Assembly: GCF_000316645.1 (NCBI RefSeq)
Contig: NC_019684.1
Coordinates: forward strand, 5,678,001-5,742,000
DNA length: 64,000 bases
DNA from: Nostoc sp. PCC 7524
GTDB lineage: Bacteria; Cyanobacteriota; Cyanobacteriia; Cyanobacteriales; Nostocaceae
Direction: 5' to 3'
Of this stretch, positions 8,575-16,950 are shown one piece after another. Within the stretch, counting starts at the first letter, position 1; each line of letters begins with the position of its first letter. The position numbers and the translations under genes were made by a program. The notes under the pieces are model-generated. The model was not told where the DNA came from, made no database searches, and saw only the letters and a program-made list of their open reading frames with translations.

Positions 8575-11115
8575 ATGTCACTATCAACTACTGACCAAAT
8601 AAACTACCAGTTTTTACTCCTCACCCATATGGTGTGTGCTGACGGACAAATTCACAGTGAAGAATCAAAAGCACTGCAAGATTTGGGACAGCAAGCCAAA
8701 ATGGGAACACGTACCCTTGAGGAGATGGAGAAAATACTCAATCAAGATAAAGGTTTCATATCTCTTGAAGAGGTAGCGCGTCACATCCCCACCAAGGAGA
8801 AAAGTGAGGCGATACGACAAATACTAGCAATTGCTTATGTTGATGGTTACTGTTCACCTTCAGAAAAGGAAATGGTTAACTATGTTGCAAAAATTTGGAA
8901 TTGGTCAGACACAGAAATTACAAACTTGCTAGAAGGAGCAAAAAAATTTAGCACAGTTCAAAATATTTATAGCGATATCGAAAAATACGAACTATCTGTA
9001 GGTGCGCGTCTTTTAAAGGGGGTAGATTCACTTTTATCACGCGCTATTGTGGATAATTTAACACAAATTGCACCTAAGAATCTCGGAGATAAAGTAAAGA
9101 AACTGCGGAAAGAAATACTACTATCTGGGGCTGAATATGAAAAAGCTACTCAAAAATGTAAATCAATAGCAACTGAAGACTACAAATATACAGATAACTC
9201 ACTTCACATTGCTTATACTACTCTTGAAAATCTAGTAGAAAATATTCAACAAACTACTGAATCAATACATAAAACAACAAGTAATAAAGGACAAGCTAAT
9301 ACAGCTAAGGAAGTAGCACAACAGCTTGAAGTTACAAAAAATGCTCTCTCGGCTGAAGTTATCAAAAAACTGGAAGGAGTACGTGAATCACTCCGATCAA
9401 AACAACGTGCTTTAAATTATTTTAGTATCGCCTTTATGGGCAAAACTAAAGCTGGTAAAAGCACTCTCCATGCAATTATTACGGGCGATGGTTGGGAAGC
9501 AATTGGTGTTGGTAAACAGCGTACTACTCGTTTGAACCGCGTTTATGAATGGAAAAATATTCGGATTATTGACACTCCTGGTATTGGTGCGCCTGGTGGA
9601 GCAAGTGATGAAGAGATTGCTGAAAGAATTATCGAAGAATCTGATGTTATCTGCTATGTAGTTACAAATGATAGTGTTCAAGAAACTGAATTTAAATTTT
9701 TAGAACTTCTAAAGGAAAAAGCAAAACCACTGATTATCTTATTAAATATTAAGAATAATCTCCGTGACCAGCGCAGATTAGATTATTTCTTGCAAGATCC
9801 AGACAAGCTATTTGTTATGGATAGTAGTAGTGGTTTAGGCGGACATATTGAACGCATTCGTCGCTACGCCAAAAATCATTATGCTAATGATTATTTTGAT
9901 ATTATTCCTGTGATGCTCTTAGCTGCACAAATGTCACAAGAACCAGAGCATCAAGACAATCAAGAAAAGCTGTTTCAAGGAAGCCATATACAAGAGCTTC
10001 TTGATGCTATTCGAGTGTCGTTAGCCGAGCATGGAGTGATTCGGCGTTCTCAAACTCTACTTGGTTCTACTGTTAGCGCAATTGAAACTCCAAATGAATG
10101 GGTGAATGAACAGATAAAAGTTTATCAAGATTTGATTAATAATTTAAAAAATATGCGTGATAAGTTTCAAAAAGACATCGCAAAAGCAGCTAGAAAGAAT
10201 CACGAATACTTATTCCAACAAATTAAAACTACCTTTAAAGAGGTATTCGATATAATTCAACCTTTTGCAGAAGAAAATTGGAATGTTGAACAAAGCCAGT
10301 TGAACTCCAAATTGAAAGATAAACCCGAAATATTAAATATTGAAGGAAAATTAAATATAGCTTTTAAAGAATGTGAAGAAAAATTTAATAAAGACGTGCA
10401 AGAAATACTAAGGGAAATAGGTAATGAATTGCAAAATATAGCTAGATTAAAGTTCGGTAATGTTAACTTAAACGAGCAAGACAGTATCCCCTATAAAGAT
10501 ATGCTACGTTTTAGTGGTAAATTATTAGGAGTATTAGGAGCGTCGGCATTTTTATTTGCTGCACCTGTTGGAATTTTTCTAGGAGTTACTGGTGCTTGTT
10601 TACATTTAATTTCTAATTTTCTCAAATCTGAGGAGCAAAAACGCCGTGAAGCTGTAGAAAATATTCGTAACTCTCTAAACAATCAATTCAAAAGTGAACT
10701 AGAAAAAACTCTGAAAAATGCCGAAGAGTCTTTCAGTAAATATTCTAAGGATGTAGAAAGTAATATTAGCAATTACTTCAATGAACTAATTGAAAGCTTA
10801 GAAGTAATTATCAAGCATCTAGAAAATACTCAAAATAAATTAGATGGCTGTGCTGAAAATCTTAATCGTGCTTATGCCAAACGTATTGTAGATTGGTGTG
10901 CAGATAAATATGAACCGTTGACTGATGAAGGTATTCTCACAACTATTGCTCAGGTAGATAGAGATTTTGGACGAAACATCAAAATCCAAACTAAATCTGA
11001 GTTTAAGTCTAAAAGATTCCAGAAAATAATTAACCAGGTTTTACAAGAAGACATCTCTATTATCTCAGTCAAGTCTTCTGAACAAACATTTGGCAACCTA
11101 CAGCATAAAACCTAA
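8575..11115 (+). CDS. TerB-domain fused dynamin-like GTPase
   Basis: A predicted 846-residue protein. Residues about 1-125 resemble the TerB (tellurite-resistance/TerB-like) domain, with ADGQIHSEES and AYVDGYCSPSEKEM as the two acidic, probably metal-binding repeats. The GTPase domain follows: the P-loop GKTKAGKST near 288-296, a switch Thr region (KQRTTRLN), DTPGIGAPGG near 332, and an LLNIKNN segment in the place of the NKxD motif. A hydrophobic segment at about 650-682 (LGVLGASAFLFAAPVGIFLG) sits in long helical regions, like the membrane-insertion tip of bacterial dynamins. The ATG at 8575 is preferred to an upstream TTG because the TerB domain begins there. It pairs with the next gene, as bacterial dynamins often occur in pairs. 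Membrane remodelling or anti-phage protection is inferred from the family. Confidence 0.75.
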   Translation: MSLSTTDQINYQFLLLTHMVCADGQIHSEESKALQDLGQQAKMGTRTLEEMEKILNQDKGFISLEEVARHIPTKEKSEAIRQILAIAYVDGYCSPSEKEMVNYVAKIWNWSDTEITNLLEGAKKFSTVQNIYSDIEKYELSVGARLLKGVDSLLSRAIVDNLTQIAPKNLGDKVKKLRKEILLSGAEYEKATQKCKSIATEDYKYTDNSLHIAYTTLENLVENIQQTTESIHKTTSNKGQANTAKEVAQQLEVTKNALSAEVIKKLEGVRESLRSKQRALNYFSIAFMGKTKAGKSTLHAIITGDGWEAIGVGKQRTTRLNRVYEWKNIRIIDTPGIGAPGGASDEEIAERIIEESDVICYVVTNDSVQETEFKFLELLKEKAKPLIILLNIKNNLRDQRRLDYFLQDPDKLFVMDSSSGLGGHIERIRRYAKNHYANDYFDIIPVMLLAAQMSQEPEHQDNQEKLFQGSHIQELLDAIRVSLAEHGVIRRSQTLLGSTVSAIETPNEWVNEQIKVYQDLINNLKNMRDKFQKDIAKAARKNHEYLFQQIKTTFKEVFDIIQPFAEENWNVEQSQLNSKLKDKPEILNIEGKLNIAFKECEEKFNKDVQEILREIGNELQNIARLKFGNVNLNEQDSIPYKDMLRFSGKLLGVLGASAFLFAAPVGIFLGVTGACLHLISNFLKSEEQKRREAVENIRNSLNNQFKSELEKTLKNAEESFSKYSKDVESNISNYFNELIESLEVIIKHLENTQNKLDGCAENLNRAYAKRIVDWCADKYEPLTDEGILTTIAQVDRDFGRNIKIQTKSEFKSKRFQKIINQVLQEDISIISVKSSEQTFGNLQHKT

Positions 11116-11160
11116 ATATTAGTTAATGACACTATAGGAATCTGGTTTGACTTGTGAAAG

Positions 11161-11233
11161 GTTAGTAGTGAGAACTTTAGTTCTCTCTACGAGATGCTCC
11201 GTGAAAAAAAGGACTAAAGTCCTTACTACGAAC
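11161..11233. repeat. 73-bp inverted-repeat element (MITE-like)
   Basis: The outer arms GTTAGTAGTGAGAACTTTAG (starting 11161) and, as reverse complement, GTTCGTAGTAAGGACTTTAG (from 11233 leftward) form an imperfect inverted repeat. Each arm contains its own short palindrome (GAACTTTAGTTC and GGACTAAAGTCC). It sits between the two dynamin genes. Elements with 'GGACTTTAGTCC' cores are dispersed in Nostoc-type genomes. Confidence 0.6.
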
Positions 11234-11327
11234 TGAATCCTATGATTTTTACATTGCTTCACATAGTTTAGTTTTTTCTAGTCGTTCTACTTATGTTTTG
11301 TTGCACAGTTCTAAAAAGGAGTTAAAA

Positions 11328-13085
11328 ATGGTTCAAAATAATATAGTTTTTAATGCTGCTGAGATCGCTAATAAATTTAGTGAAGCAAGCCGTCGGTTTG
11401 ATAATATCTTAGTTGAAGCAAAGCATCCTGAATTGACAGCTATTCGTCATAAACTTCATGATGAAACCAATAAATATCGTGAAAATGGTATGATGACTGT
11501 AGCTTTTATCGGTCAATATAATGCTGGTAAATCAACAACTATCTCTGCACTAACAGGAAAGCGTGATATTAAGATTGATTCAGATATTGCAACTGATAAA
11601 ACTACTAGCTATGACTGGAATGGTATTAAGTTAATAGATACACCAGGATTATTTACAGACCGCAAAGACCATGATGATATTACTTATGATGCAATCAATA
11701 AAGCCGACTTATTAGTTTTCAGCCTCACTTATATGCTTTTTGATTCAATCACAGTAGAAAATTTTAAAAAGCTAGCTTATGAAAAAGGCTATCGCTGGAA
11801 AATGATGCTGCTCATCAATAAAATGTCTGATGAAGCTGGAGACGAAGCACAAAAAATTGCTAATTATCGCCAAAGTTTAGCTGATGCACTTAAGCCTCAT
11901 AGTCTTGATGAATTTCCTGTGTGCTTTATTGATGCTAAGGATTATTGTGAAGGTATAGATCAAAAAGAGGATTTTTTGATTGACATTAGCCGCTTTCCAA
12001 CATTTATTGATGCTTTAAATAATTTTGTTAAAAGCCGTGCTACACTTGCCCGTTATGATACACCAGTCAGAATTATTTTAGCGACTTTAGACGAAGCTCA
12101 ATTAAGCTTTACACGCAATTCTAATCAAGACACGGCATTTCTAGAAGTAATGGCACGTTTGTCGCGTACAGTACGTAAAGAGAGAGAACGTCTACGAATC
12201 AAATTTAATAGTATAGCCCTAGCAATGTCTTCTGCAATTTCTCAAGAGGGCATTAAGTTGGCATATTCCGTGGGAACAATGACTCAGGAAGATTTTGAAA
12301 AGCTGAATCACCAAACTGAGCTAAATGTAGAAAAACACTATACAGATGCTACAGAACAACTAAAAAACTTAGTCGAATCAGCAATTAAAGAGATTAGTCA
12401 AGAAGTAGAAGAAGTGTTACAAAGTAATCTTGTGCAAACTTTTATAACTTGCTTGGACAATACTGAAAGACTATCGGCTAAGAATGTTAATAATAATATA
12501 AGTATTGAACATCTACAAAATCAAGTAAAGTCTCTGCAACAAATTGGTGAACTGTTAGGTGTTCATTGGGAAAAATTTACTGCTGGGAGGGTAGCGGCTA
12601 GTGGTCAAGGTTTTTTAAATGCCTCAAATGTAGCTGGTAGTAATCTCCATCATGTAGTTTATGGTGTAGGAAAATTTATTGGTGTAGATTTCAAGCCTTG
12701 GCAAGCTGTTGGTATCGCCAAAGAATTTGCTAATTTTGCTATGTTTCTTGCACCTATAATAGCAGTAGTTGGTGTGCTTGCAGATTTTCATGCTATGCAA
12801 CAAGAAGCTGAAAGACAAGAGAAAATGGCTGAAGCTCGTCGAGAGATTACTAGCTATTTTATGAGTGTTGCCAAGAGTCTTGAAAATCAAATAGATAGTA
12901 TATTTAGGGATGTAGATTTACAAATCTACGGAGAAATTGATAAGCAAATTTTTGCTGCACGCCAACATGAAGAAAATGCGATCGCACTTTCTAACACTTG
13001 GGTAAAACAACTCACTCAAATTCGTCAAGATTTTGAGTCTATTCTTCGCTACATTAACCAAGTGATGGAAAATCACCAAGCCTGA
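11328..13085 (+). CDS. Dynamin-like GTPase, LeoA/HP0731 type
   Basis: A 585-residue protein with a dynamin-type G domain near its N-terminus: the P-loop GQYNAGKST at about 62-70, the switch Thr in ATDKTTSYDW, DTPGLFTDRKDHDD from about 104, and LLINKMSDEAGDE for the N-K-x-(S/D) base-recognition site. The rest is helical, with a hydrophobic stretch near 472-495 (FANFAMFLAPIIAVVGVLADF region) likely to touch the membrane. The sequence style matches the LeoA/HP0731 family, whose E. coli member is linked to vesicle secretion and which works with a second dynamin. The ATG at 11328 has a good AAAAAGGAG site upstream. It ends 12 bp from the convergent proA-like gene. The precise function is unknown. 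Confidence 0.75.
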   Translation: MVQNNIVFNAAEIANKFSEASRRFDNILVEAKHPELTAIRHKLHDETNKYRENGMMTVAFIGQYNAGKSTTISALTGKRDIKIDSDIATDKTTSYDWNGIKLIDTPGLFTDRKDHDDITYDAINKADLLVFSLTYMLFDSITVENFKKLAYEKGYRWKMMLLINKMSDEAGDEAQKIANYRQSLADALKPHSLDEFPVCFIDAKDYCEGIDQKEDFLIDISRFPTFIDALNNFVKSRATLARYDTPVRIILATLDEAQLSFTRNSNQDTAFLEVMARLSRTVRKERERLRIKFNSIALAMSSAISQEGIKLAYSVGTMTQEDFEKLNHQTELNVEKHYTDATEQLKNLVESAIKEISQEVEEVLQSNLVQTFITCLDNTERLSAKNVNNNISIEHLQNQVKSLQQIGELLGVHWEKFTAGRVAASGQGFLNASNVAGSNLHHVVYGVGKFIGVDFKPWQAVGIAKEFANFAMFLAPIIAVVGVLADFHAMQQEAERQEKMAEARREITSYFMSVAKSLENQIDSIFRDVDLQIYGEIDKQIFAARQHEENAIALSNTWVKQLTQIRQDFESILRYINQVMENHQA

Positions 13086-13097
13086 CATCATCAACTT

Positions 13098-14363
13098 TTA
13101 AAACCGTCCATTCCCTTGAATAATATGTTTGGCAGTAGTCAGAGTCTCTAAACTAATAAATCCCCGACGGTGGCCTTTTTGATTGGACATCCCTAAAAAT
13201 ACTGAGTCTCCCCGTGAAGGGTTACGAGAAAACCGGGGGGATGTGTTGATATAAGTTGATGCACTGTGAACACCTAACGCAAACTGCCTACTTTCTTGAT
13301 AGGATTCAGTGGCAATTGAGTCAGCATGACCGCTACTATATTGATTAATCCAAGCGATCGCACCTTCTAGGCTATCCACCAATTTAAATGCTACTGTCTT
13401 GGTTAAATAAGCACATCCCCATTCATTGTCTTTTGCTAGCTGTAATTGTGGGAAGGCTTCTACTAATTCTGCGTCACCTTTGAGTTCAAAGCCTTTTTCT
13501 TTCAAACTATTCCATAGCACTGCCAAGGATGATGGCATGGCTTGACGGTGAATCAACACTTTTTCAATCGCATTAACGGGATCTGGTTCGCTGTCATGGC
13601 TATCAATAATCATCCACCGCACCATCTCTAGACTGCCATTGAGTGACCAGTAAAGGTAACAATTACCCATTGCTGACTTTAACACTGGACAGGTGGCTTG
13701 CCGCATTACCTGCTGTACTAAACTAGAACGGCCGTAGGGAATGGCTAAATTGACATATTGGTCTTGGGTAACTAAATCACGAATGGAAGCCCCATGTTCT
13801 GCGGTAATTAGTTCTATACAACCTGCTGGTAAACCAACTTCCGCAAGTGCGTGTTGTAAAACTTCAGAAATAGCAGCGTTAGAGTGACTAGCTTCTGTAC
13901 TGCCTTTGAGGATGATACTATTACCAGTTTTAATACACAAAGCCGCCGCGATCGCGCCTAAATCTGGAAAGGCTTCATAAATAAACCCAATCACTCCCAA
14001 GGGCATTAATTGGGAGTAACTTTGAGAGTCTTCTGGTTGATAGTCGGCGTTTCTGACGCGCCGTAGTGGATCTGAAAGTTCTCCCAACCTTTGGAGAATT
14101 TCTACGGTTGTTTCTAGTCTTGTGGGAGTTAGCTTCAGCCAATCCAAAATCAATTCTGGCACTGCCATTTCCCGACTAGCTTCCAAATCCAAGGTGTTGG
14201 CTTCTAAAATGTCGTCAAATGATTGCTCTAGAGCCTGTGCCATTGCTAACACAGCGCGACTGCGATCAGTTCCCTTAGTAGTGCCTAACTTCAGGGACGC
14301 TTGATAAGCGCGTTTGGCGCTTTTCATGGGTTCGGGTGAATCATCCAAAGGTGGAACAGTCAT
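13098..14363 (-). CDS. ProA-like (glutamate-5-semialdehyde dehydrogenase family) protein lacking the catalytic Cys
   Basis: This 421-residue protein has the full ProA fold layout: MPLGVIGFIYEAFPDLGA near 120, CIKTGNSIILKGSTEASHSN near 143, IPYGRSSLVQQV near 208 and the C-terminal HADSIATESY and ISLETLTTAKHIIQGNGRF blocks. ProA reduces gamma-glutamyl phosphate in proline synthesis using a Cys in an (R-P-x-x-)C-N-A motif. Here the aligned segment reads SEPDPVNAIEK, so residue 263 is Val, not Cys, and the region is otherwise open. The conserved 'GGEFGLGAEIG' loop is also replaced (NPSRGDSVFLG). Catalysis by the normal mechanism is therefore unlikely. The start at 14363 (MTVPPLDD) lies 4 bp after the upstream gene, suggesting co-transcription. 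The gene symbol proA is withheld. Confidence 0.75.
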   Translation of the reverse strand: MTVPPLDDSPEPMKSAKRAYQASLKLGTTKGTDRSRAVLAMAQALEQSFDDILEANTLDLEASREMAVPELILDWLKLTPTRLETTVEILQRLGELSDPLRRVRNADYQPEDSQSYSQLMPLGVIGFIYEAFPDLGAIAAALCIKTGNSIILKGSTEASHSNAAISEVLQHALAEVGLPAGCIELITAEHGASIRDLVTQDQYVNLAIPYGRSSLVQQVMRQATCPVLKSAMGNCYLYWSLNGSLEMVRWMIIDSHDSEPDPVNAIEKVLIHRQAMPSSLAVLWNSLKEKGFELKGDAELVEAFPQLQLAKDNEWGCAYLTKTVAFKLVDSLEGAIAWINQYSSGHADSIATESYQESRQFALGVHSASTYINTSPRFSRNPSRGDSVFLGMSNQKGHRRGFISLETLTTAKHIIQGNGRF

Positions 14364-14367
14364 TGAA

Positions 14368-14775
14368 TTATCGTCTGTAGGTAAGCCAGACCATGAGTGC
14401 TGGCAGGATAGCCAACAATACTGCCACCATTGCCCAAGCAATAATGCTAGAACCATTTGCTAGTCGCAGTGCTAATGGTAGCCATATAATCACTAGCACG
14501 AAAATAACGCCTAATGCTATAGGTAAATAGCTTTCTGTCAATTTGGGATGAACAACATTCCAGCTATTCCCTGTCCAGCGCCAAGCACGCTTATAGGGAT
14601 AGGTAGTGGAAAGTTGTTCTAGCACATGGCCATTCTCTTCTACGACAAAGATTTGCTGACAGCGATCGCAACCAAATGCTTCTGTCAGCGTAATCGGAAC
14701 TAACCGTCCCTTGCGGCGACAGGGACAGGGATACTCGGAGTTAAAATCGATTTTTTCGGGTTTTTTAGATTGCAC
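14368..14775 (-). CDS. Small zinc-ribbon membrane protein, conserved cyanobacterial type
   Basis: A 135-residue protein with a four-Cys cluster, CPC at 17-19 and CDRC at 36-39, that could bind zinc. It is followed by an aromatic segment (YKRAWRWTGNSWNVV) and two membrane helices at about 86-105 and 110-131. Such proteins occur next to genes in cyanobacteria as conserved hypotheticals; no function is known to me. It directly precedes the ProA-like gene with a 4-bp gap and probably forms a two-gene operon with it. Confidence 0.65.
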   Translation of the reverse strand: MQSKKPEKIDFNSEYPCPCRRKGRLVPITLTEAFGCDRCQQIFVVEENGHVLEQLSTTYPYKRAWRWTGNSWNVVHPKLTESYLPIALGVIFVLVIIWLPLALRLANGSSIIAWAMVAVLLAILPALMVWLTYRR

Positions 14776-15501
14776 AAGCGTTCTAATTACTTGAGCGTGG
14801 TTTCTAGAAGTTTTGAGAGTCTAATCCCTGGGTAAATTCTGAGGGTTTCTCTCTGATTAACTGTTGATATTAAGTCACAAACTCAGGCACATACAGCCAA
14901 TTTTTGTAGTAGCGAATGTAGCTAACTCATGGTGTTGTGTCTGTTGTGGGAATTTAGCACTGTTGGTGTTCCGGCTGTTCTAGTAGTAATCTTGTTTAAA
15001 AATTTCTGTAGTTTCATCTGAATGTTCAAATTTAATGTATCTGCATTTTTTGAGCATTGACTACGTTGGCGAGTTTGATATATTTCTAAGCTTACGTGGC
15101 AAACACTCTGAAGACAACCCATTTAGTTAAGATGTATCCAAGAGCTAACCATTGGTTTGGCTGAGAAATTTCTCCTCAGTTATCTCTGGAATAACTCCAA
15201 CTCCTTGTTCTATTATCAAGGTTCTTTGTAGTCTTCCTTAAGTATTGTGATGCAATCCCACTCACAGATTTTAGGAGAATTTTGGTCAGCAGGTATTGTT
15301 TACACATCCGCCAATTTCTGCACTTCTTTCCCTAGATAGATTTTGGCTATCTTGACTACCAAAAAACAGAATTCTGCACCTGACAACACTGTTAATTGAA
15401 GCTACTTTGCATCCAGTGCAATACACTATCCAAAGTCTGGTGGCAAGATCATAGGTTGTCAGTTTGCATTGCCACTTTGAAACGAGACATTAATCTCAGA
15501 A
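14776..15501. other. 726-bp intergenic region without a supported gene
   Basis: Between the zinc-ribbon membrane protein and tRNA-Gly I see no credible coding frame. Short open stretches have no recognisable composition, start or ribosome site. No repeat family member was recognised. Confidence 0.4.
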
Positions 15502-15572
15502 GCGGGTAACGCGATTCGAACGCGCGACATTCACCTTGGCAAGGTGACGCTCTACCACTGAGCTATACCCGC
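15502..15572 (-). tRNA. tRNA-Gly (anticodon GCC)
   Basis: The minus strand folds as a standard 71-nt tRNA. The acceptor arms GCGGGTA and TACCCGC pair, the D-loop reads AGCTCAGTGGTAGAGC, the anticodon arm CACCTTGCCAAGGTG carries GCC in the loop TTGCCAA, and the T-arm contains GTTCGAATC. CCA is not encoded. It lies between an empty region and ribH. Confidence 0.95.
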
Positions 15573-15682
15573 AAACCTCACTTTATTAATATCTCAGAAT
15601 TTTTGAGATTTGTCAACTACTGCCACACAAATTTTTGATTGCTGAGTTCTCTAGCATCAGAATTCAGCAATCATCACACCTG

Positions 15683-16261
15683 TCAACTCACTTCTTCAGA
15701 CTCAGAGGTTAATGTGCTGACGCTGGACTTGGGAAAAGCTGCTGGCAAAGATTGGGGATTGTGAGCGTAGGCATCTGTCAAGTTAGAGCGCAATTGCCGC
15801 ATCAAGCTGGCCATTTCTAGGGCATTCATGGCATAATCCCAACCATGATTACTTTTGATCCCAGCCCTTTCTAGAGCTTGCTGCATAGTATCTACCGTCA
15901 AAATCCCAAAAATCACGGGTACTCCAGTTTGAAAACTAGCAGCCGCAATTCCTTTAGCGACTTCGGAAGATACATAATCAAAATGGGGCGTTTGTCCGCG
16001 AATGACTGCACCCAGACAAATGACTGCATCATAACGGTGAGAAAGAGCTAGTTGACGAGCAACAAGAGGTACTTCAAAACTGCCAGGAACCCAAACATAA
16101 TCTACCTGATCCCCGTGAGGGTTAGGATCTACACCATGACGCTTCAAGCAATCTTGACATCCTTCTAGCAACTTTCCGGTTACAAGGTCATTGAATCGAC
16201 CGATAACCACTGCCAAACGCAAAGGTTCTGCTTGAGTGAAAGTTCCCTCAAAAACTGCCAT
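15683..16261 (-). CDS. ribH: 6,7-dimethyl-8-ribityllumazine synthase
   Basis: This 192-residue enzyme makes lumazine from the ribityl-aminouracil and butanone-phosphate precursors, the penultimate step of riboflavin synthesis. Family motifs are [17 protein letters not shown] near 18-34, [15 protein letters not shown] near 57-72, [20 protein letters not shown] near 82-101 and [17 protein letters not shown] near 118-134 with the expected residues. The C-terminus carries an extra 30-residue Ser/Thr-rich tail compared with E. coli RibH, common in cyanobacteria. It lies close to psbZ, on the same strand, 195 bp downstream. Confidence 0.93.
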   Translation of the reverse strand: MAVFEGTFTQAEPLRLAVVIGRFNDLVTGKLLEGCQDCLKRHGVDPNPHGDQVDYVWVPGSFEVPLVARQLALSHRYDAVICLGAVIRGQTPHFDYVSSEVAKGIAAASFQTGVPVIFGILTVDTMQQALERAGIKSNHGWDYAMNALEMASLMRQLRSNLTDAYAHNPQSLPAAFPKSSVSTLTSESEEVS

Positions 16262-16456
16262 GACTGCCTCTTATCATTAACTATACTCTTGCCAATATAC
16301 ATTTCTTCTCTAAAAGTAGAAGAGCAGGAGGACACAATTAGGTACAAAGAACCAAGAAAAATGGGTCAATTCATCTTGTATCTTTATACCTGTACTGGTG
16401 GCTCTCCTGCCCCTATTGCATTGTTGCTACTAGATGTGCTACAGCGAGATGTTCTC

Positions 16457-16645
16457 TTAAACCACAAAAAAGTTTAATAGTCCCACCAATAGCACCAAAG
16501 CGATCCAAACTCCAGAGCCTAGCCAGAGTAGTTTTTTAGATTCAACCCAGTTTTGGGGAGTGGCATAGGCAACAGGTACGCCAACAACCAGGACAAAAGA
16601 CATTAGTACAAGAGCTACTAGAGCAAATTGGAATATTATGGTCAT
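16457..16645 (-). CDS. psbZ: Photosystem II reaction centre protein Z
   Basis: A 62-residue thylakoid membrane protein with two helices (residues about 3-28 and 37-60) separated by the conserved [19 protein letters not shown] loop. It is a small PSII core subunit at the interface with the antenna. An in-frame extension of five codons exists, but ATG at 16645 ([12 protein letters not shown]) is the family start. It lies upstream of ribH on the same strand, an arrangement common in cyanobacteria. Confidence 0.93.
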   Translation of the reverse strand: MTIIFQFALVALVLMSFVLVVGVPVAYATPQNWVESKKLLWLGSGVWIALVLLVGLLNFFVV

Positions 16646-16762
16646 TTTTACTTCTCCCAAGACAGCAAAATACTGAAGGAAATTCTAAAGATAGAATAGC
16701 CTAAAGGACGACACTGACATTTTCCCTTATTTGTAAGCTATCAGAAATTGTCACAATTTAGT

Positions 16763-16810
16763 TAATAGTCCATAGTCAATAGTCCATAGTCAATAGTCCA
16801 TAGTCCATAG
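16763..16810. repeat. Short tandem heptamer repeats (STRR-type)
   Basis: Successive heptamers alternate AGTCCAT and AGTCAAT across about seven units. This is the classical short tandemly repeated repetitive sequence of heterocystous cyanobacteria. It sits in the psbZ upstream region. Confidence 0.8.
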
Positions 16811-16901
16811 GTGTTAAGATTTGTAACTCTTGATCGGTATGGTCATGAGGCATTGCTTAATTTTCTATGTTCTATCCCCAATCTCAAAACACAAGTCTGT
16901 T

Positions 16902-16950
16902 ATTGACTATTGACTGTTGACTGTTAACTGTTGACTATTGAATATTGACT
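16902..16950. repeat. Heptamer repeats abutting a start codon (STRR-type)
   Basis: Seven degenerate units of TTGACTA/TTGACTG/TTAACTG end exactly at the base before ATG 16951. They occupy the place where a ribosome binding site would be expected. Confidence 0.8.

Noticed and set aside
14922..15122. 66-codon minus-strand frame in the 726-bp gap
   Set aside because: No ribosome site, no recognisable composition or conserved motif.
16232..16477. 81-codon plus-strand frame between ribH and psbZ
   Set aside because: It overlaps the start of ribH and the end of psbZ on the opposite strand and looks random.
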